Positions 1 to 8,420 are shown, numbered from the stretch's first letter. The stretch is 64,000 nt of DNA from Xanthobacteraceae bacterium (GCA_019635585.1 JAHBZE010000002.1:124001-188000), one strand, 5' to 3'. Notes: generated from the sequence alone by a model not told the origin. Made by a program: numbers and translations.

Positions 1-980
1 CGGCGGATACGCTCGGCCGTCGACACTGCGGTGCCTTCGCCCGCGCCGAACAGAAGCGCACCAAACTCCTCGCCGCCGAGGCGGCCCATGAGGTCCGTCG
101 AGCGGAATTCCGACGCCGCCTTCGACGTGAAAATGCGAAGCACCTCGTCGCCGATATGATGGCCAAAGCGGTCGTTGATCGACTTGAAGTAGTCGAGATC
201 GAACAGAAGCGCGGTCACCGGCTCCGGATTGCGCGAACGCTGGCGCATCCGGCGCATCGCGGCATCGAGGAACGCGCGGCGATTCGGAATGTTCGTCAGC
301 GGGTCGAGCATCGCGTTGGTCTTGTGCACCAGTTCGCTGCGCTCTTTCGCCATCGCAAGGATCATGAACGACGAGACGATGAGGTAGAGCAGCGACTCCA
401 GGCCGATAATGCTGAACCACGCCGCGGAAAAGAACGACGCGCCGGTCGCGAGAGGAAACGCAAACACAAGCCAAATACGAAGGGCATAAACGAAACCGTG
501 CACGAACAACGTTGCGCTTAGCGGCCATCGCGACATCAGCGGCTCGGAATTGCGCCCGCGCCAAACTTCGCATCCCGCGCCAATCGTATAGACAGCGATG
601 ATGACCGAGCTCAGCATAATCCGCGCGTTGATCGACTGGTCGAGCACGGGAAGTTGACATGCAAGCAGCCAGAGAATGGCGCCTGCCAGCACTCCCGAAA
701 GAGGAACTGAACGGTCATCGAACAGACGCGCGCCGCCCCAGCCGATACCGGCTGCAATCAGGATCATGGCATTCGCGATATCGATTGATACGACGTCTGG
801 GATCGCTCCGCGCAGTCCAAGCAGCGCGCAACCCACGCACATCACGAAATGGCCGACCGCCCACCAACCGAGCGCGCGGGTTTCGCGGTTCTGATACCAG
901 GCGAACAGAAGCAGAAAGCCGAGCACAATCGTGACGGAAATCGACACGATGAAGAGTGTTCGCACATCGAGATCGAGCAC
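1..980 (-). CDS. Membrane-anchored diguanylate cyclase (GGDEF), 3' end beyond the window
   Basis: Reading the minus strand from a GTG at 980 gives an open frame to the left edge, so the C-terminus is missing. The N-terminal ~200 residues are hydrophobic with several membrane segments. A GGDEF domain follows, recognised by DPLTNIPNRRAF, then DLDYFKSINDRFGHHIGDE, and the active-site variant GGEEF encoded near 61-89. GGEEF is competent for c-di-GMP synthesis from two GTP. No in-frame ATG lies between the upstream stop (1017-1019) and the GTG, so the start is the first plausible codon; GTG at 965 is an alternative. The membrane part is not a sensor fold I can name. Whether an EAL domain follows cannot be seen. 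Confidence 0.85.
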   Translation of the reverse strand, partial: MLDLDVRTLFIVSISVTIVLGFLLLFAWYQNRETRALGWWAVGHFVMCVGCALLGLRGAIPDVVSIDIANAMILIAAGIGWGGARLFDDRSVPLSGVLAGAILWLLACQLPVLDQSINARIMLSSVIIAVYTIGAGCEVWRGRNSEPLMSRWPLSATLFVHGFVYALRIWLVFAFPLATGASFFSAAWFSIIGLESLLYLIVSSFMILAMAKERSELVHKTNAMLDPLTNIPNRRAFLDAAMRRMRQRSRNPEPVTALLFDLDYFKSINDRFGHHIGDEVLRIFTSKAASEFRSTDLMGRLGGEEFGALLFGAGEGTAVSTAERIR

Positions 981-1089
981 GGGGCGATGACTTTCGCAGA
1001 TTTCGCTGACTGCGATCTACTAGATAAAGCCCTACGGAACTGGCCGCGGAATCGATAAAATTGTGCGGATCGTCTTGGTAAACGCGCGC

Positions 1090-1725
1090 TTAACGCACTG
1101 GCGCGCGCAGGCTGAAGACCATCGAGCCCAACAAAACGAACCAGAAATATTTAGCGAGTTGCGGATCGAAAAAGGCAATGCCGATCGAAATCGCAAAGAC
1201 CGTCGCGGTAAACAGCGAGTTGAGAATGCTTTTCTTCACTTCGTCCGCGCTGACCGACGCTTTCATGAGCCCCGCCCGGTAGCTGTAGAGCGTAAGCGTA
1301 GCCGAGCAAAGCAACGCAAAAACCATCGTCGCCGCATAGACGATCACCGCGACGCGAAGGTCGCCGTGCTCACCGAGCACCGCGGTCGTGAACGGAATGC
1401 AGCAGATCGCAAGCAGGAACAGGAAGTTCAACCATACCAACCGCGAAGTGACGCGCGCGATCAACTGGTACTTGCGCCAGTGCGCGATCCACAGGAATGC
1501 AATCACGGCGAAGCTGACGAAGAAGCCGAGATAGCGCGGCCATAGCGAGCCCAGAATTTCGAGCAGCCGCGCGTCGGTCAGGTGATGCTCGTTCGGCAGC
1601 CGTATTTCGATGACGAGCAGCGTCATCGCGATCGCCATCACGGCGTCCGAGAACAATTTCAAACGTTCGAGGGCGGAATCGCTTCCGCCCTCGTGTTCGA
1701 TCTTCTTTTTTGCGGCTTTCGCCAC
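1090..1725 (-). CDS. TMEM175-family (DUF1211) potassium channel-like protein
   Basis: A 211-residue membrane protein. After a short basic N-terminus it carries RLKLFSDAVMAIAMTLL, the RxxxFSDAV signature in the first helix of prokaryotic TMEM175 channels, followed by about five more hydrophobic helices. The length fits the single six-TM repeat of bacterial members, which assemble as tetramers and pass K+ with low selectivity. It ends 14 bp upstream of the rpsI stop side and reads in the same direction as rplM-rpsI, so it may receive read-through, but I see no functional link to ribosomal proteins. The family call rests on the motif and topology; physiological role is unknown. Confidence 0.85.
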   Translation of the reverse strand: MAKAAKKKIEHEGGSDSALERLKLFSDAVMAIAMTLLVIEIRLPNEHHLTDARLLEILGSLWPRYLGFFVSFAVIAFLWIAHWRKYQLIARVTSRLVWLNFLFLLAICCIPFTTAVLGEHGDLRVAVIVYAATMVFALLCSATLTLYSYRAGLMKASVSADEVKKSILNSLFTATVFAISIGIAFFDPQLAKYFWFVLLGSMVFSLRAPVR

Positions 1726-1739
1726 GGCAACCTCGAAGA

Positions 1740-2216
1740 TTAGCGCTTCGAGAACTGGAAGCTGCGGCGGGCTTTCTTCTTGCCGTACTTCTTGCGCTCG
1801 ACCACGCGGCTGTCGCGGGTCAGGAAGCCGCCCTTCTTCAGCACGCCGCGCAACTCCGGCTCGAAATACGTGAGCGCGCGCGATACACCGTGGCGCAGCG
1901 CGCCGGCCTGGCCGGAAAGACCGCCGCCGGAAACGGTGCAGACCACGTCATACTGGCCGCCGCGGTTCGCCGCGATGAACGGCTGCTGGATGATCATGCG
2001 AAGCACCGGACGCGCGAAGTACACTTCGACCGTGCGCTCGTTGACGAGGATCTTGCCCGAACCGCGCTTCAGCCAGACGCGGGCGACCGCGTCCTTGCGC
2101 TTGCCGGTCGCGTAGGCGCGGCCCTGCTTGTCGAGCTTCTGAACGTGGACCGGCGCTTCCGGCTGCGTGCCCTTGAGCGCCGAGAGACCTTCGAGAGACT
2201 GAACGGATTCGGCCAT
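1740..2216 (-). CDS. rpsI: 30S ribosomal protein S9
   Basis: This 158-residue protein is a structural component of the small-subunit head, and its C-terminal tail reaches the P-site tRNA. The core starts near residue 33 ([18 protein letters not shown]) and ends in the basic [17 protein letters not shown] tail typical of S9. About 30 extra N-terminal residues precede the core, as is common in alphaproteobacterial S9. It directly follows rplM: the rplM stop and the rpsI ATG share position 2216, so the two are translationally coupled. The order rplM-rpsI is almost universal in bacteria. Confidence 0.98.
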   Translation of the reverse strand: MAESVQSLEGLSALKGTQPEAPVHVQKLDKQGRAYATGKRKDAVARVWLKRGSGKILVNERTVEVYFARPVLRMIIQQPFIAANRGGQYDVVCTVSGGGLSGQAGALRHGVSRALTYFEPELRGVLKKGGFLTRDSRVVERKKYGKKKARRSFQFSKR

Positions 2217-2680
2217 CAGACGGCCCCCACATTCTTGCGGTTGAGTTTTGCGATATCGAGCTTCACCGGGTTCTGCGCTTCGTGCGGGTGCTTGTCGCCC
2301 TTATAGACGCGCAGGTTGCCCATGATCTTGCGGTGAAGCGGGCCGCGCTTGAGCATGCGCTCGACGGCCTTCTCGAGAATGCGCTCGGGGAAGCGGCCTT
2401 CCATGATCATCTTGGCGGAGCGCTCTTTGATGCCGCCGATGTAGCCGGTGTGATGGTGATAGACCTTCTTCTCGAGCTTGCGGCCCGTGAAGACGACCTT
2501 CTCGGCGTTGATGACGATGACGTTGTCGCCGCAATCGACGTGCGGCGTGTAGATCGCCTTATGCTTGCCCTTGAGGCGCATGGCGATGATGGTCGCGAGA
2601 CGGCCGACGACAAGACCGGATGCATCGATCAGCACCCATTTCTTCTCGACCTCGGCGGGCTTCGCCACGAAGGTGGTCAT
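2216..2680 (-). CDS. rplM: 50S ribosomal protein L13
   Basis: This 154-residue large-subunit protein binds 23S rRNA early in assembly. The N-terminus reads [20 protein letters not shown], followed by [18 protein letters not shown] and the central [17 protein letters not shown] stretch, all characteristic of L13, and the length is normal. It is the first gene of the rplM-rpsI pair. The upstream 140 bp (2681-2820) is AT-rich and must hold its promoter, since the next gene upstream ends at 2821 behind terminator-like hairpins. In E. coli L13 represses its own mRNA; I cannot show that here. Confidence 0.98.
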   Translation of the reverse strand: MTTFVAKPAEVEKKWVLIDASGLVVGRLATIIAMRLKGKHKAIYTPHVDCGDNVIVINAEKVVFTGRKLEKKVYHHHTGYIGGIKERSAKMIMEGRFPERILEKAVERMLKRGPLHRKIMGNLRVYKGDKHPHEAQNPVKLDIAKLNRKNVGAV

Positions 2681-2760
2681 GATTTTCTTCCGTGGTAGGG
2701 GAAAAACGTGCGCGGGTTCTATGAAAGCCGTGCAATAGCGTCAAGCACTATCGGCAAATA

Positions 2761-2806
2761 AAGCCGTTATATTTCAGCGGCTTATAAATATGGTATTTTA
2801 GTACCA
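2761..2806 (-). terminator. Two short hairpins, possible terminator of the thioesterase gene
   Basis: Read on the minus strand downstream of the thioesterase stop, there is a hairpin with TGGTA/TACCA arms (2791-2806). It is followed by one with AAGCCG/CGGCTT arms (2761-2783) and then TTTATTTG. The second has an 11-nt loop and a broken T run, so it is a weak intrinsic terminator at best. The same DNA is the upstream region of rplM, so the structures could alternatively belong to the rplM leader. Confidence 0.4.
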
Positions 2807-2820
2807 TCAGCTAAGTACTG

Positions 2821-3255
2821 TTATCGTGGCGGAATCGAATAGGTCGCGACGATATGGGCCGCCGGGTCTTCGTCATTGATGCCCCTAACAGTCGCCTCCG
2901 CCACCACCAGCCGCTTCCCGAGCTTGAGGATCTTGACCTCGCAGACGAGGTCGCCGGGTGCCGGCTTCGACAGGAAATTGCAGGTGAAGCTCGTCGTTAC
3001 CGCGAGCGCCACCGGCCCGATCGCGCCGAGAATCGCGACATAGATCGCGCCATCCGCGAGCCCCATCATGGTCGGCCCCGATACGGTGCCGCCCGGCCGC
3101 AGATGCCGCTCGCCCGCCGCGAACTGCACTACCGCCGTCCCCGGCCCCACCGATACGATCTTGTTCGGTTTTCCCGGCGCATAGGCCTGCGGAAACTCCT
3201 TGGCGAGGTAATCGCGCAATTCCTCGACCGTCATTACTACCGGCATGGCTGCCAC
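2821..3255 (-). CDS. PaaI-type hotdog-fold acyl-CoA thioesterase
   Basis: A 144-residue single hotdog domain predicted to hydrolyse acyl- or phenylacyl-CoA. The segment LRPGGTVSGPTMMGLADGAIYVAIL is the helix with the GxxxG-like turn and the catalytic Asp of PaaI/YdiI-type enzymes. TTSFTCNFLSKPAPGDLVCEV is the characteristic central strand. The GTG at 3255 is chosen because AGGAG lies 7 nt upstream; the ATG at 3246 lacks that spacing. It is divergent from the enoyl-CoA hydratase at 3332 with a 76-bp shared upstream region, which suggests related CoA-ester metabolism. The substrate cannot be read from sequence. Confidence 0.8.
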   Translation of the reverse strand: MAAMPVVMTVEELRDYLAKEFPQAYAPGKPNKIVSVGPGTAVVQFAAGERHLRPGGTVSGPTMMGLADGAIYVAILGAIGPVALAVTTSFTCNFLSKPAPGDLVCEVKILKLGKRLVVAEATVRGINDEDPAAHIVATYSIPPR

Positions 3256-3331
3256 GATTAGTCTCCTCGCCCACGGCTTCGCATTTCCGATACAATGCCG
3301 GGCAACGAACGAAAAGCCGTGAAGCTGACAA

Positions 3332-4153
3332 ATGACGCCGCAAGCCGCCGTAAAAACGGATAACGAACCGATCGTGCTCCGCGAGGATCATGGGCCCGTC
3401 GCGATGCTGGTTCTCAATCGTCCCGCTGCGCGAAATTCGCTCTCGCAAGCGATGATCGACACGCTCACGGACGAAATCGCGAAGGTCCGCGACGACAAGG
3501 CGGTGCGCGTCCTCATCATCGCGGCGAACGGCCCGGGTTTCTGCGCCGGCCACGACATGAAGGAAATGACTGCGCGCCGCGCAGACAGCGATAAAGGCCG
3601 CGCGTTCTTCCAGCACATGTTCAAGAGCTGCGCGAAGATGATGATGTCGATCGTGCATCTGCCGAAGCCCGTGATCGCCGCGGTCGGCGGTGCTGCGAGT
3701 GCGGCCGGCTGCCAGCTTGTCGCGAGCTGCGACCTCGCGGTCGCGTCAAAGGAAGCCCGCTTCGCGACACCGGGCGTCGACATCGGCCTGTTCTGCTCGA
3801 CGCCGATGGTCGCGCTCTCGCGCAATGTCGCGAACAAGCACGCGATGGAAATGCTGCTGACAGGCGACCTGATCCCCGCACAGCGCGCCTATGAAATCGG
3901 CCTCGTCAACCGCGTGGTTGAACCCGAGACCGAGCGCCATGAAGCGATGGAACTCGCGAACAGGATTGCGTCGAAGTCGGCTTACACGCTGAAAATCGGC
4001 AAGGAAGCGTTCTATCGCCAGCGCGAACTCGATCTCGAAAGCGCCTACCGCTACACAGCCGAAGTGATGACCGAGAACATGCTTGCGCGCGACGCCGAGG
4101 AGGGCATCGGCGCCTTCGTCGAGAAGCGCACGCCGAAATGGGAAGATCGCTGA
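3332..4153 (+). CDS. Enoyl-CoA hydratase/isomerase (crotonase) family
   Basis: A 273-residue crotonase-fold protein. LVLNRPAARNSLSQAM is the N-terminal strand pattern, GPGFCAGHDMKEM contains the first oxyanion-hole region, and AVGGAASAAGCQLVASCDLAVAS the second. The residue matching the second catalytic Glu of E. coli-type hydratases sits within TPGVDIGLFCSTP, where D occupies the usual GxxP(E) region, so true hydratase activity is uncertain. Mitochondrial ECHDC3-like proteins share this look. It is followed by a CoA-binding protein whose true ATG (4171) lies 17 bp past this stop, so the two probably form an operon. Confidence 0.82.
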   Translation: MTPQAAVKTDNEPIVLREDHGPVAMLVLNRPAARNSLSQAMIDTLTDEIAKVRDDKAVRVLIIAANGPGFCAGHDMKEMTARRADSDKGRAFFQHMFKSCAKMMMSIVHLPKPVIAAVGGAASAAGCQLVASCDLAVASKEARFATPGVDIGLFCSTPMVALSRNVANKHAMEMLLTGDLIPAQRAYEIGLVNRVVEPETERHEAMELANRIASKSAYTLKIGKEAFYRQRELDLESAYRYTAEVMTENMLARDAEEGIGAFVEKRTPKWEDR

Positions 4154-4170
4154 TCTTCCGGAAGCAAAAA

Positions 4171-4710
4171 ATGAATCACGAGAAATACAACGACAGCTAT
4201 ATCCGCGGCATCCTGCATGACGTGAAGTCGGTCGCGATTGTCGGCGCGTCGCCGAAAGACAATCGCCCGAGCCATTTTGTCGTGAAGTATCTCAACGAGC
4301 GCGGGTATAAAGTTTTCCCGATCAATCCCGGTCAGGGCGACAGCAACATCGCGGGCATCAAGGCTTATGCGAAGCTTTCGGACGTGCCGGAGCCGATCGA
4401 TATGATCGATGTCTTCCGCTCGTCGGACGCGGTGCCTGCCGTACTCGACGAAGCGCTCGCGCTTTCGCCGCGCCCGAAGGTGTTCTGGATGCAGCTTGGC
4501 GTGCGGCACGACGAATCCGCGAAGCGCGCGGAAGCAGCGGGCATGAAGGTCGTTATGGATCGCTGCCCGAAAATCGAATACGGCCGCCTCTCCGGAGAGA
4601 TCAACTGGGCCGGCGTGAACACGCGCAAGCTTTCCTCGAAGCGCCCGAAACGCCTCGAAGGCGGCGTGCAGCGGCTTTCGATTGGGCAGAACTTTCCGCC
4701 GAAGGCATAA
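4171..4710 (+). CDS. CoA-binding (YccU-like Rossmann) protein
   Basis: A 179-residue protein with a CoA-binding Rossmann domain: VAIVGASPKDNRPSHFVVKYL near the N-terminus is the Gly-rich nucleotide loop. YKVFPINPGQ and KVFWMQLGVRHDESAKRAEAAG follow the order of the YccU/CoA_binding_2 family, and VVMDRCPKIEY is the conserved end. An upstream in-frame ATG at 4138 would overlap the preceding gene; ATG 4171, preceded by CCGGAAGC, gives the normal family length. Members bind CoA, sometimes as persulfide-linked CoA. The exact role is not established. Location behind a crotonase fits CoA-ester metabolism. Confidence 0.85.
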   Translation: MNHEKYNDSYIRGILHDVKSVAIVGASPKDNRPSHFVVKYLNERGYKVFPINPGQGDSNIAGIKAYAKLSDVPEPIDMIDVFRSSDAVPAVLDEALALSPRPKVFWMQLGVRHDESAKRAEAAGMKVVMDRCPKIEYGRLSGEINWAGVNTRKLSSKRPKRLEGGVQRLSIGQNFPPKA

Positions 4711-4712
4711 TC

Positions 4713-5120
4713 ATGGCGAAGAAATCCAAAAAGAAAACTGCGAAGAAGAAAACCATTGCAAAGCGTGTGGCCGACTGGCGCGCCGCCACCCTCGCCCGCA
4801 TCCGCAAGCTGATCGAAGAAGCCGCGCCGGACGCGGTCGAAGAAAGAAAGTGGAAGAAGCCGTCGAATCCCAAAGGCGTGCCGACCTGGTCGCATGACGG
4901 CATCCTCTGCACCTTTGAGTCTTACAAAGACAAAGTGAAGCTGACTTTTGCGCGCGGCGCTTCGCTGAAAGATCCTTCAAAGCTTTTCAATGCGAGCATG
5001 GACGCAGGCACGCGCCGCGCGATCGACATCAGCGAAGGCGACAAGATCGACGAGCGCGCGTTCAAGCTCCTAATCCGCGACGCGATGGAACTGAATACCT
5101 CCAAATCAAAGCGCAACTAA
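4713..5120 (+). CDS. DUF1801 domain protein
   Basis: A 135-residue soluble protein starting 2 bp after the previous stop, so it is part of the 3332-5120 operon. It opens with a very Lys-rich segment (MAKKSKKKTAKKKTIAKR). The DUF1801/YdhG-like fold follows: RIRKLIEEAAPDAVEERKWKKP, then WSHDGILCTFESYKDKVKLTF and GTRRAIDISEGDKIDERAFKLL. DUF1801 proteins are related to frataxin-like iron-binding folds in structural surveys, but their role is unknown. The basic tail may bind nucleic acid; that is inference only. Confidence 0.8.
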   Translation: MAKKSKKKTAKKKTIAKRVADWRAATLARIRKLIEEAAPDAVEERKWKKPSNPKGVPTWSHDGILCTFESYKDKVKLTFARGASLKDPSKLFNASMDAGTRRAIDISEGDKIDERAFKLLIRDAMELNTSKSKRN

Positions 5121-5159
5121 CCGGTTTTCGCGGATGCGCTAAACTGCAATAATTCTCAC

Positions 5160-5585
5160 ATGAGGATCGTTGCATTTTTCGCGAGTGCAATTGTGGTCGC
5201 TACATTGGCCACTTGGTTCTTCGTCCGAAGCGCAGAAACGCAAAACGAAGAAACAGTGAAAACCCCTACCTTGATAACCGTGAACATTGCCGGCACGGAA
5301 AGCGCGATGGGTATCGAGTACGACTGGAAGCGCCGCGGTCCGGATGCGGTAGCAAACTTCTCCATCGAAAATGCAAACGAATTCGACGTTACGAGTTTCG
5401 AGATTGTCTGTTACCTATTCGACAAAGACGCGAAACGAGTTGGTGAAGTCAGACACGCCGTTTCGTCCAAGCTAGCGGCTAACTCGAAGATCGCGGTGAG
5501 CGGCATTCTATTTCGAAACGTAGAACCATTCTCACGAACCGCGATCTGTGACATCGACAAAGCAATCCCAAGTATACGCCGTTAG
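5160..5585 (+). CDS. Hypothetical membrane-anchored protein, FxLYD-like
   Basis: A 141-residue protein with one N-terminal membrane anchor or uncleaved signal (residues 1-22, MRIVAFFASAIVVATLATW). A ~100-residue beta-rich extracytoplasmic domain follows. The stretch from ANFSIENANEFDVTSFEIVC to AANSKIAVSGILFRNV resembles FxLYD-type domains, which describe how a quantity scales in exported beta-sandwich proteins. I recognise no specific family. It is separated by 39 bp from the DUF1801 gene and lies just upstream of the metY promoter region, with no evident link to either. Codon usage is slightly more AT-rich than its neighbours. Confidence 0.6.
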   Translation: MRIVAFFASAIVVATLATWFFVRSAETQNEETVKTPTLITVNIAGTESAMGIEYDWKRRGPDAVANFSIENANEFDVTSFEIVCYLFDKDAKRVGEVRHAVSSKLAANSKIAVSGILFRNVEPFSRTAICDIDKAIPSIRR

Positions 5586-5630
5586 CCAGTGAAAGCGCCG
5601 CAGTTGACCGCCCATCCGCCTTCTGCCTAA

Positions 5631-5676
5631 ATCACAACTGATTTGTGATATTCGATATTATTCACATAATTTGTGA
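5631..5676 (+). promoter_or_regulatory. Two tandem TCACA-N5-TGTGA palindromes upstream of metY
   Basis: ATCACAA-CTGAT-TTGTGAT is a perfect 7-bp inverted repeat at 5631-5649. TCACA-TAATT-TGTGA follows at 5662-5676. Their centres are 29 bp apart, near three helical turns, and the second ends 30 bp before the metY ATG. The half-site order (TCACA first, TGTGA second) is the reverse of CRP/FNR boxes. The surrounding DNA is AT-rich, as in a promoter. The cognate regulator is not identifiable here; a methionine or sulfur repressor is the natural guess. Confidence 0.65.
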
Positions 5677-5706
5677 GTATTATCTTTCTGCAGAAGGAAA
5701 CAGGCT

Positions 5707-6987
5707 ATGTCCGACCGCGAACCCGGCTTTTCGACCCTCTCGATCCATGCCGGCGCGCAGCCCGACCCGACCACCGGCGCGCGCGCGACCCCGATCTACC
5801 AGACCACCTCGTTCGTGTTCGATGACGTCGAGCACGCAGCCTCGTTGTTCGGCCTGCAGACCTTCGGCAACATCTACACCCGCATCGGCAACCCCACGAA
5901 CAACGTGCTCGAGGAGCGCGTGGCAGCCCTCGAAGGCGGCACCGGCGCGCTCGGCGTCGCCTCGGGGCACGCCGCGCAGATTCTCGTGCTGCACACGCTG
6001 ATGGAATCCGGCGACGAAATCGTCGCCGCAAACCGCCTCTACGGCGGCTCGATCAACCAGCTCGGTCACTCGATCAAGAATTTCGGCTGGAAGGTGGTCT
6101 GGGCCGATACCGACGATATCTCGACCTTCGAGAAGGCGATTACGCCCAAGACCAAGGCGATCTTCATCGAGTCGCTCGCCAATCCCGGCGGCGTTGTCGT
6201 CGACATCGAAGGCATCGCGAAGATCGCGAACAAAGCCGGCGTGCCGCTGATCGTCGATAACACGCTCGCGACCCCCTACTTGATCCAGCCGTTCAAGCAT
6301 GGTGCCGACATCGTCATCCACTCGGCGACGAAATTCCTCGGCGGCCACGGCAACTCGATTGCCGGCGTCATCGTCGACGGCGGCAAGTTCAACTGGATCG
6401 GAAACAAGCGCTATCCGATGCTCTCCGCGCCGCGGCCCGAATATAACGGCATCGTGCTCGCGGAAACTTTCGGCAACTTCGCTTTTGCGATCGCAACGCG
6501 CGTGCTGGGCCTGCGCGATCTCGGTCCGGCGCTCTCGCCGTTCAACGCCTTCCTCATCATCAATGGCATCGAGACGCTGCCGTTGCGCATGCAGAAGCAT
6601 TCCGACAACGCGCTGAAGGTCGCGGAATACTTGAGCAAGCACCCGAAGGTCGCGTGGGTGAACTATGCGGGACTAAAGACCGACAAATATCATGCGCTTC
6701 AGCAGAAATATTCGCCCAAAGGCGCAGGCGCGGTCTTCACCTTCGGCCTCAAGGGCGGCTTCGACGCGGGCGTGAAGCTCGTTTCCAACGTCGAGCTGTT
6801 CTCGCATCTTGCGAATATCGGCGACACGCGCTCGCTGATCATTCACCCAGCTTCGACCACGCACAAGCAGCTCAGCGAAGAGCAGAAGGTAAAAGCGGGC
6901 GCCGGTCCGGACGTCGTGCGGCTTTCCATCGGCATCGAGGACGTCGAGGACATCATCGCCGATCTGGAAAAGGGCCTGAACGCTTAA
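5707..6987 (+). CDS. metY: O-acetylhomoserine sulfhydrylase
   Basis: A 426-residue PLP enzyme of the Cys/Met-metabolism family, which makes homocysteine (or methionine) from O-acetylhomoserine and sulfide (or methanethiol). The Schiff-base lysine is K209 in HSATKFLGGHGNS. YTRIGNPTNNVLEERVAALE and VDNTLATPYL are family signatures. The long form (~425 residues) with GPRPEYNG-like substrate loop (APRPEYNGIVLAETFGNFAF) distinguishes MetY from the shorter MetB/MetC/MetZ. The gene is monocistronic: palindromes lie upstream and a large inverted repeat downstream. The ATG follows GCAGAAGGAAACAGGCT, a good ribosome site. Confidence 0.93.
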   Translation: MSDREPGFSTLSIHAGAQPDPTTGARATPIYQTTSFVFDDVEHAASLFGLQTFGNIYTRIGNPTNNVLEERVAALEGGTGALGVASGHAAQILVLHTLMESGDEIVAANRLYGGSINQLGHSIKNFGWKVVWADTDDISTFEKAITPKTKAIFIESLANPGGVVVDIEGIAKIANKAGVPLIVDNTLATPYLIQPFKHGADIVIHSATKFLGGHGNSIAGVIVDGGKFNWIGNKRYPMLSAPRPEYNGIVLAETFGNFAFAIATRVLGLRDLGPALSPFNAFLIINGIETLPLRMQKHSDNALKVAEYLSKHPKVAWVNYAGLKTDKYHALQQKYSPKGAGAVFTFGLKGGFDAGVKLVSNVELFSHLANIGDTRSLIIHPASTTHKQLSEEQKVKAGAGPDVVRLSIGIEDVEDIIADLEKGLNA

Positions 6988-7001
6988 TTTTTACGAAGAG
7001 T

Positions 7002-7115
7002 CCCCTCTCCCCACTGGGGAGAGGGTTAGGGTGAGGGGGTTCTGCGCCCAGACTTGCGCACAGAGCCCCCTCACCCGCTCGCTTTGCTCGCTACCTCTCC
7101 CCGCTGGGGAGAGGT
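7002..7115. repeat. Compound inverted-repeat intergenic element
   Basis: Two copies of a hairpin unit face each other between the convergent metY and ctaA genes. Each outer end is a hairpin with CCTCTCCCC/GGGGAGAGG arms (7004-7024 and about 7095-7114). The inner parts GTGAGGGGG (7031-7039) and CCCCCTCAC (7066-7074) are complementary, so the whole can fold into a large cruciform. It fills nearly the entire 133-bp gap. It has the look of a dispersed REP/BIME-type palindrome and probably acts as a bidirectional terminator. Confidence 0.75.
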
Positions 7116-7120
7116 TATTT

Positions 7121-8125
7121 CTAGCCAAGCCGCGCCGCATGATAGCTGGCGTAAGCCAGCACCACGACCGCGCCTGCCTGATGCGCAAGCCCGAGCGCGA
7201 GCGGTACGGCGAGCAGCAGCGTAACGATGCCGAGCGCTGCTTGCGCCGAAATCAGAAGATAAAGGATCACCGCCTGCAACTGCGCGGGCCGCTTTCGCTG
7301 GTAGATGACGTAACCGAGCGAAACGAACCACAAGAGATACGCCGTCATGCGGTGGTTGAACTGCACCGCAAGCACATTCTCGAAGAAATTTCGCCACCAG
7401 GGCTGCAGCAGAAAGAGTTGCGCGCCTTTCGGATGAAACACGCCGTCGATCAGCGGCCAGGTATTGTAGGTCAGTCCCGCGTTGGTCTTCGCGACGATCG
7501 CGCCGAGAAAGACCTGCAACAGCGCAAGCCCAATCAGCACCACCGCGAAAATCTTCCCGCGTTTGCCGAGTTCGCCCTTGGGTAGCAGCGAAGTCGCGAC
7601 CCAGACCAGCGCGATGAAGATGATGCAGGCAAGCGTCAGATGAACCGCCAGCCGGTACTGACTGACATCGGTCCGCACCGACAACCCGCTCGCGACCATC
7701 CACCAGCCGATTGTGCCTTGCAGGCCGCCGAGAAACAAAAGCACGAGCAACTTCCAGCGCAGCGCCGGGCCGATTTTCCCCCGCCACCAGAAAAACGCGA
7801 GCGGGATCGCAAAGGCGAAGCCGACGATGCGGCCCAAAAGCCGGTGCGCCCATTCCCAGAAGAAGATGAACTTGAAGTCGGAAAGCGCCATCCCCTTGTT
7901 GATCGCCTGATATTGCGGGATCGCCTTGTACTTCTCGAATTCCGCGAGCCATGCGGCGTCGGTCAGCGGCGGGAAAACGCCGGTCACGACATTCCATTCG
8001 GTGATCGAGAGGCCTGAGCCGGTGAGCCGTGTCGCGCCGCCGAGCATGACCATACCGGCAACGAGCGCGGCAATGGCCCACAGCCAGCGGCGCACGTCAC
8101 GCATCGGATCGTCTGGCTGCGTCAT
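7121..8125 (-). CDS. ctaA: Heme A synthase
   Basis: A 334-residue, eight-TM protein of the CtaA/Cox15 family, which oxidises the C8 methyl of heme O to the formyl of heme A for aa3 cytochrome oxidase. GGATRLTGSGLSITEWNVVTG near residue 30 is the family signature. EWAHRLLGRIVGF, LAVHLTLA, QFNHRMTAYLL and LGLAHQAGAVVVL supply the four conserved histidines that ligate the two hemes. TNAGLTYNTWPLIDG is the second-half repeat signature. This is the type 2 (alphaproteobacterial/mitochondrial) form. ATG at 8125. Confidence 0.95.
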   Translation of the reverse strand: MTQPDDPMRDVRRWLWAIAALVAGMVMLGGATRLTGSGLSITEWNVVTGVFPPLTDAAWLAEFEKYKAIPQYQAINKGMALSDFKFIFFWEWAHRLLGRIVGFAFAIPLAFFWWRGKIGPALRWKLLVLLFLGGLQGTIGWWMVASGLSVRTDVSQYRLAVHLTLACIIFIALVWVATSLLPKGELGKRGKIFAVVLIGLALLQVFLGAIVAKTNAGLTYNTWPLIDGVFHPKGAQLFLLQPWWRNFFENVLAVQFNHRMTAYLLWFVSLGYVIYQRKRPAQLQAVILYLLISAQAALGIVTLLLAVPLALGLAHQAGAVVVLAYASYHAARLG

Positions 8126-8211
8126 CGGGGCTGGAAATCCGGATTAACAAGAAGCCGCGCGACGTTTATAGAGCGGCACCCCTCCCTGCAATGCACGCAA
8201 AGCCGCACCTC

Positions 8212-8418
8212 ATGCGCCAGCGCAACCGCAAACTGATCGGCACCGTCGCGCTCCTTGTCCTCGTTATTTTCTGGGCGCTGTTCGGCATGCTGGTCGCGCA
8301 GGGCCGCGTGGTCGAGTTGCCGGGCTATGCCCAGATCTTCGTATTCCTGTTTCTGGGGATGGTCTGGGTGCTACCGGCGGGCTTCCTCATCCGCTGGATG
8401 GCCCGCAAGGACGCCTGA
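8212..8418 (+). CDS. DUF2842 small membrane protein
   Basis: A 68-residue protein with two TM helices: RKLIGTVALLVLVIFWALFGMLVA, then YAQIFVFLFLGMVWVLPAGFLIRWM. The MRQRNRKLIGT start matches how DUF2842 proteins of alphaproteobacteria usually begin, so ATG 8212 is preferred over an in-frame ATG at 8191. Neither has a strong Shine-Dalgarno. It is divergent from ctaA with an ~85-bp shared upstream region and is often found near heme or cytochrome genes in related genomes (from memory). Function unknown. Confidence 0.75.
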   Translation: MRQRNRKLIGTVALLVLVIFWALFGMLVAQGRVVELPGYAQIFVFLFLGMVWVLPAGFLIRWMARKDA

Positions 8419-8420
8419 AC

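Noticed and set aside
5631-5676. CRP/FNR binding site
   Set aside because: Half-sites are in the opposite order (TCACA...TGTGA rather than TGTGA...TCACA), so a different regulator is needed.
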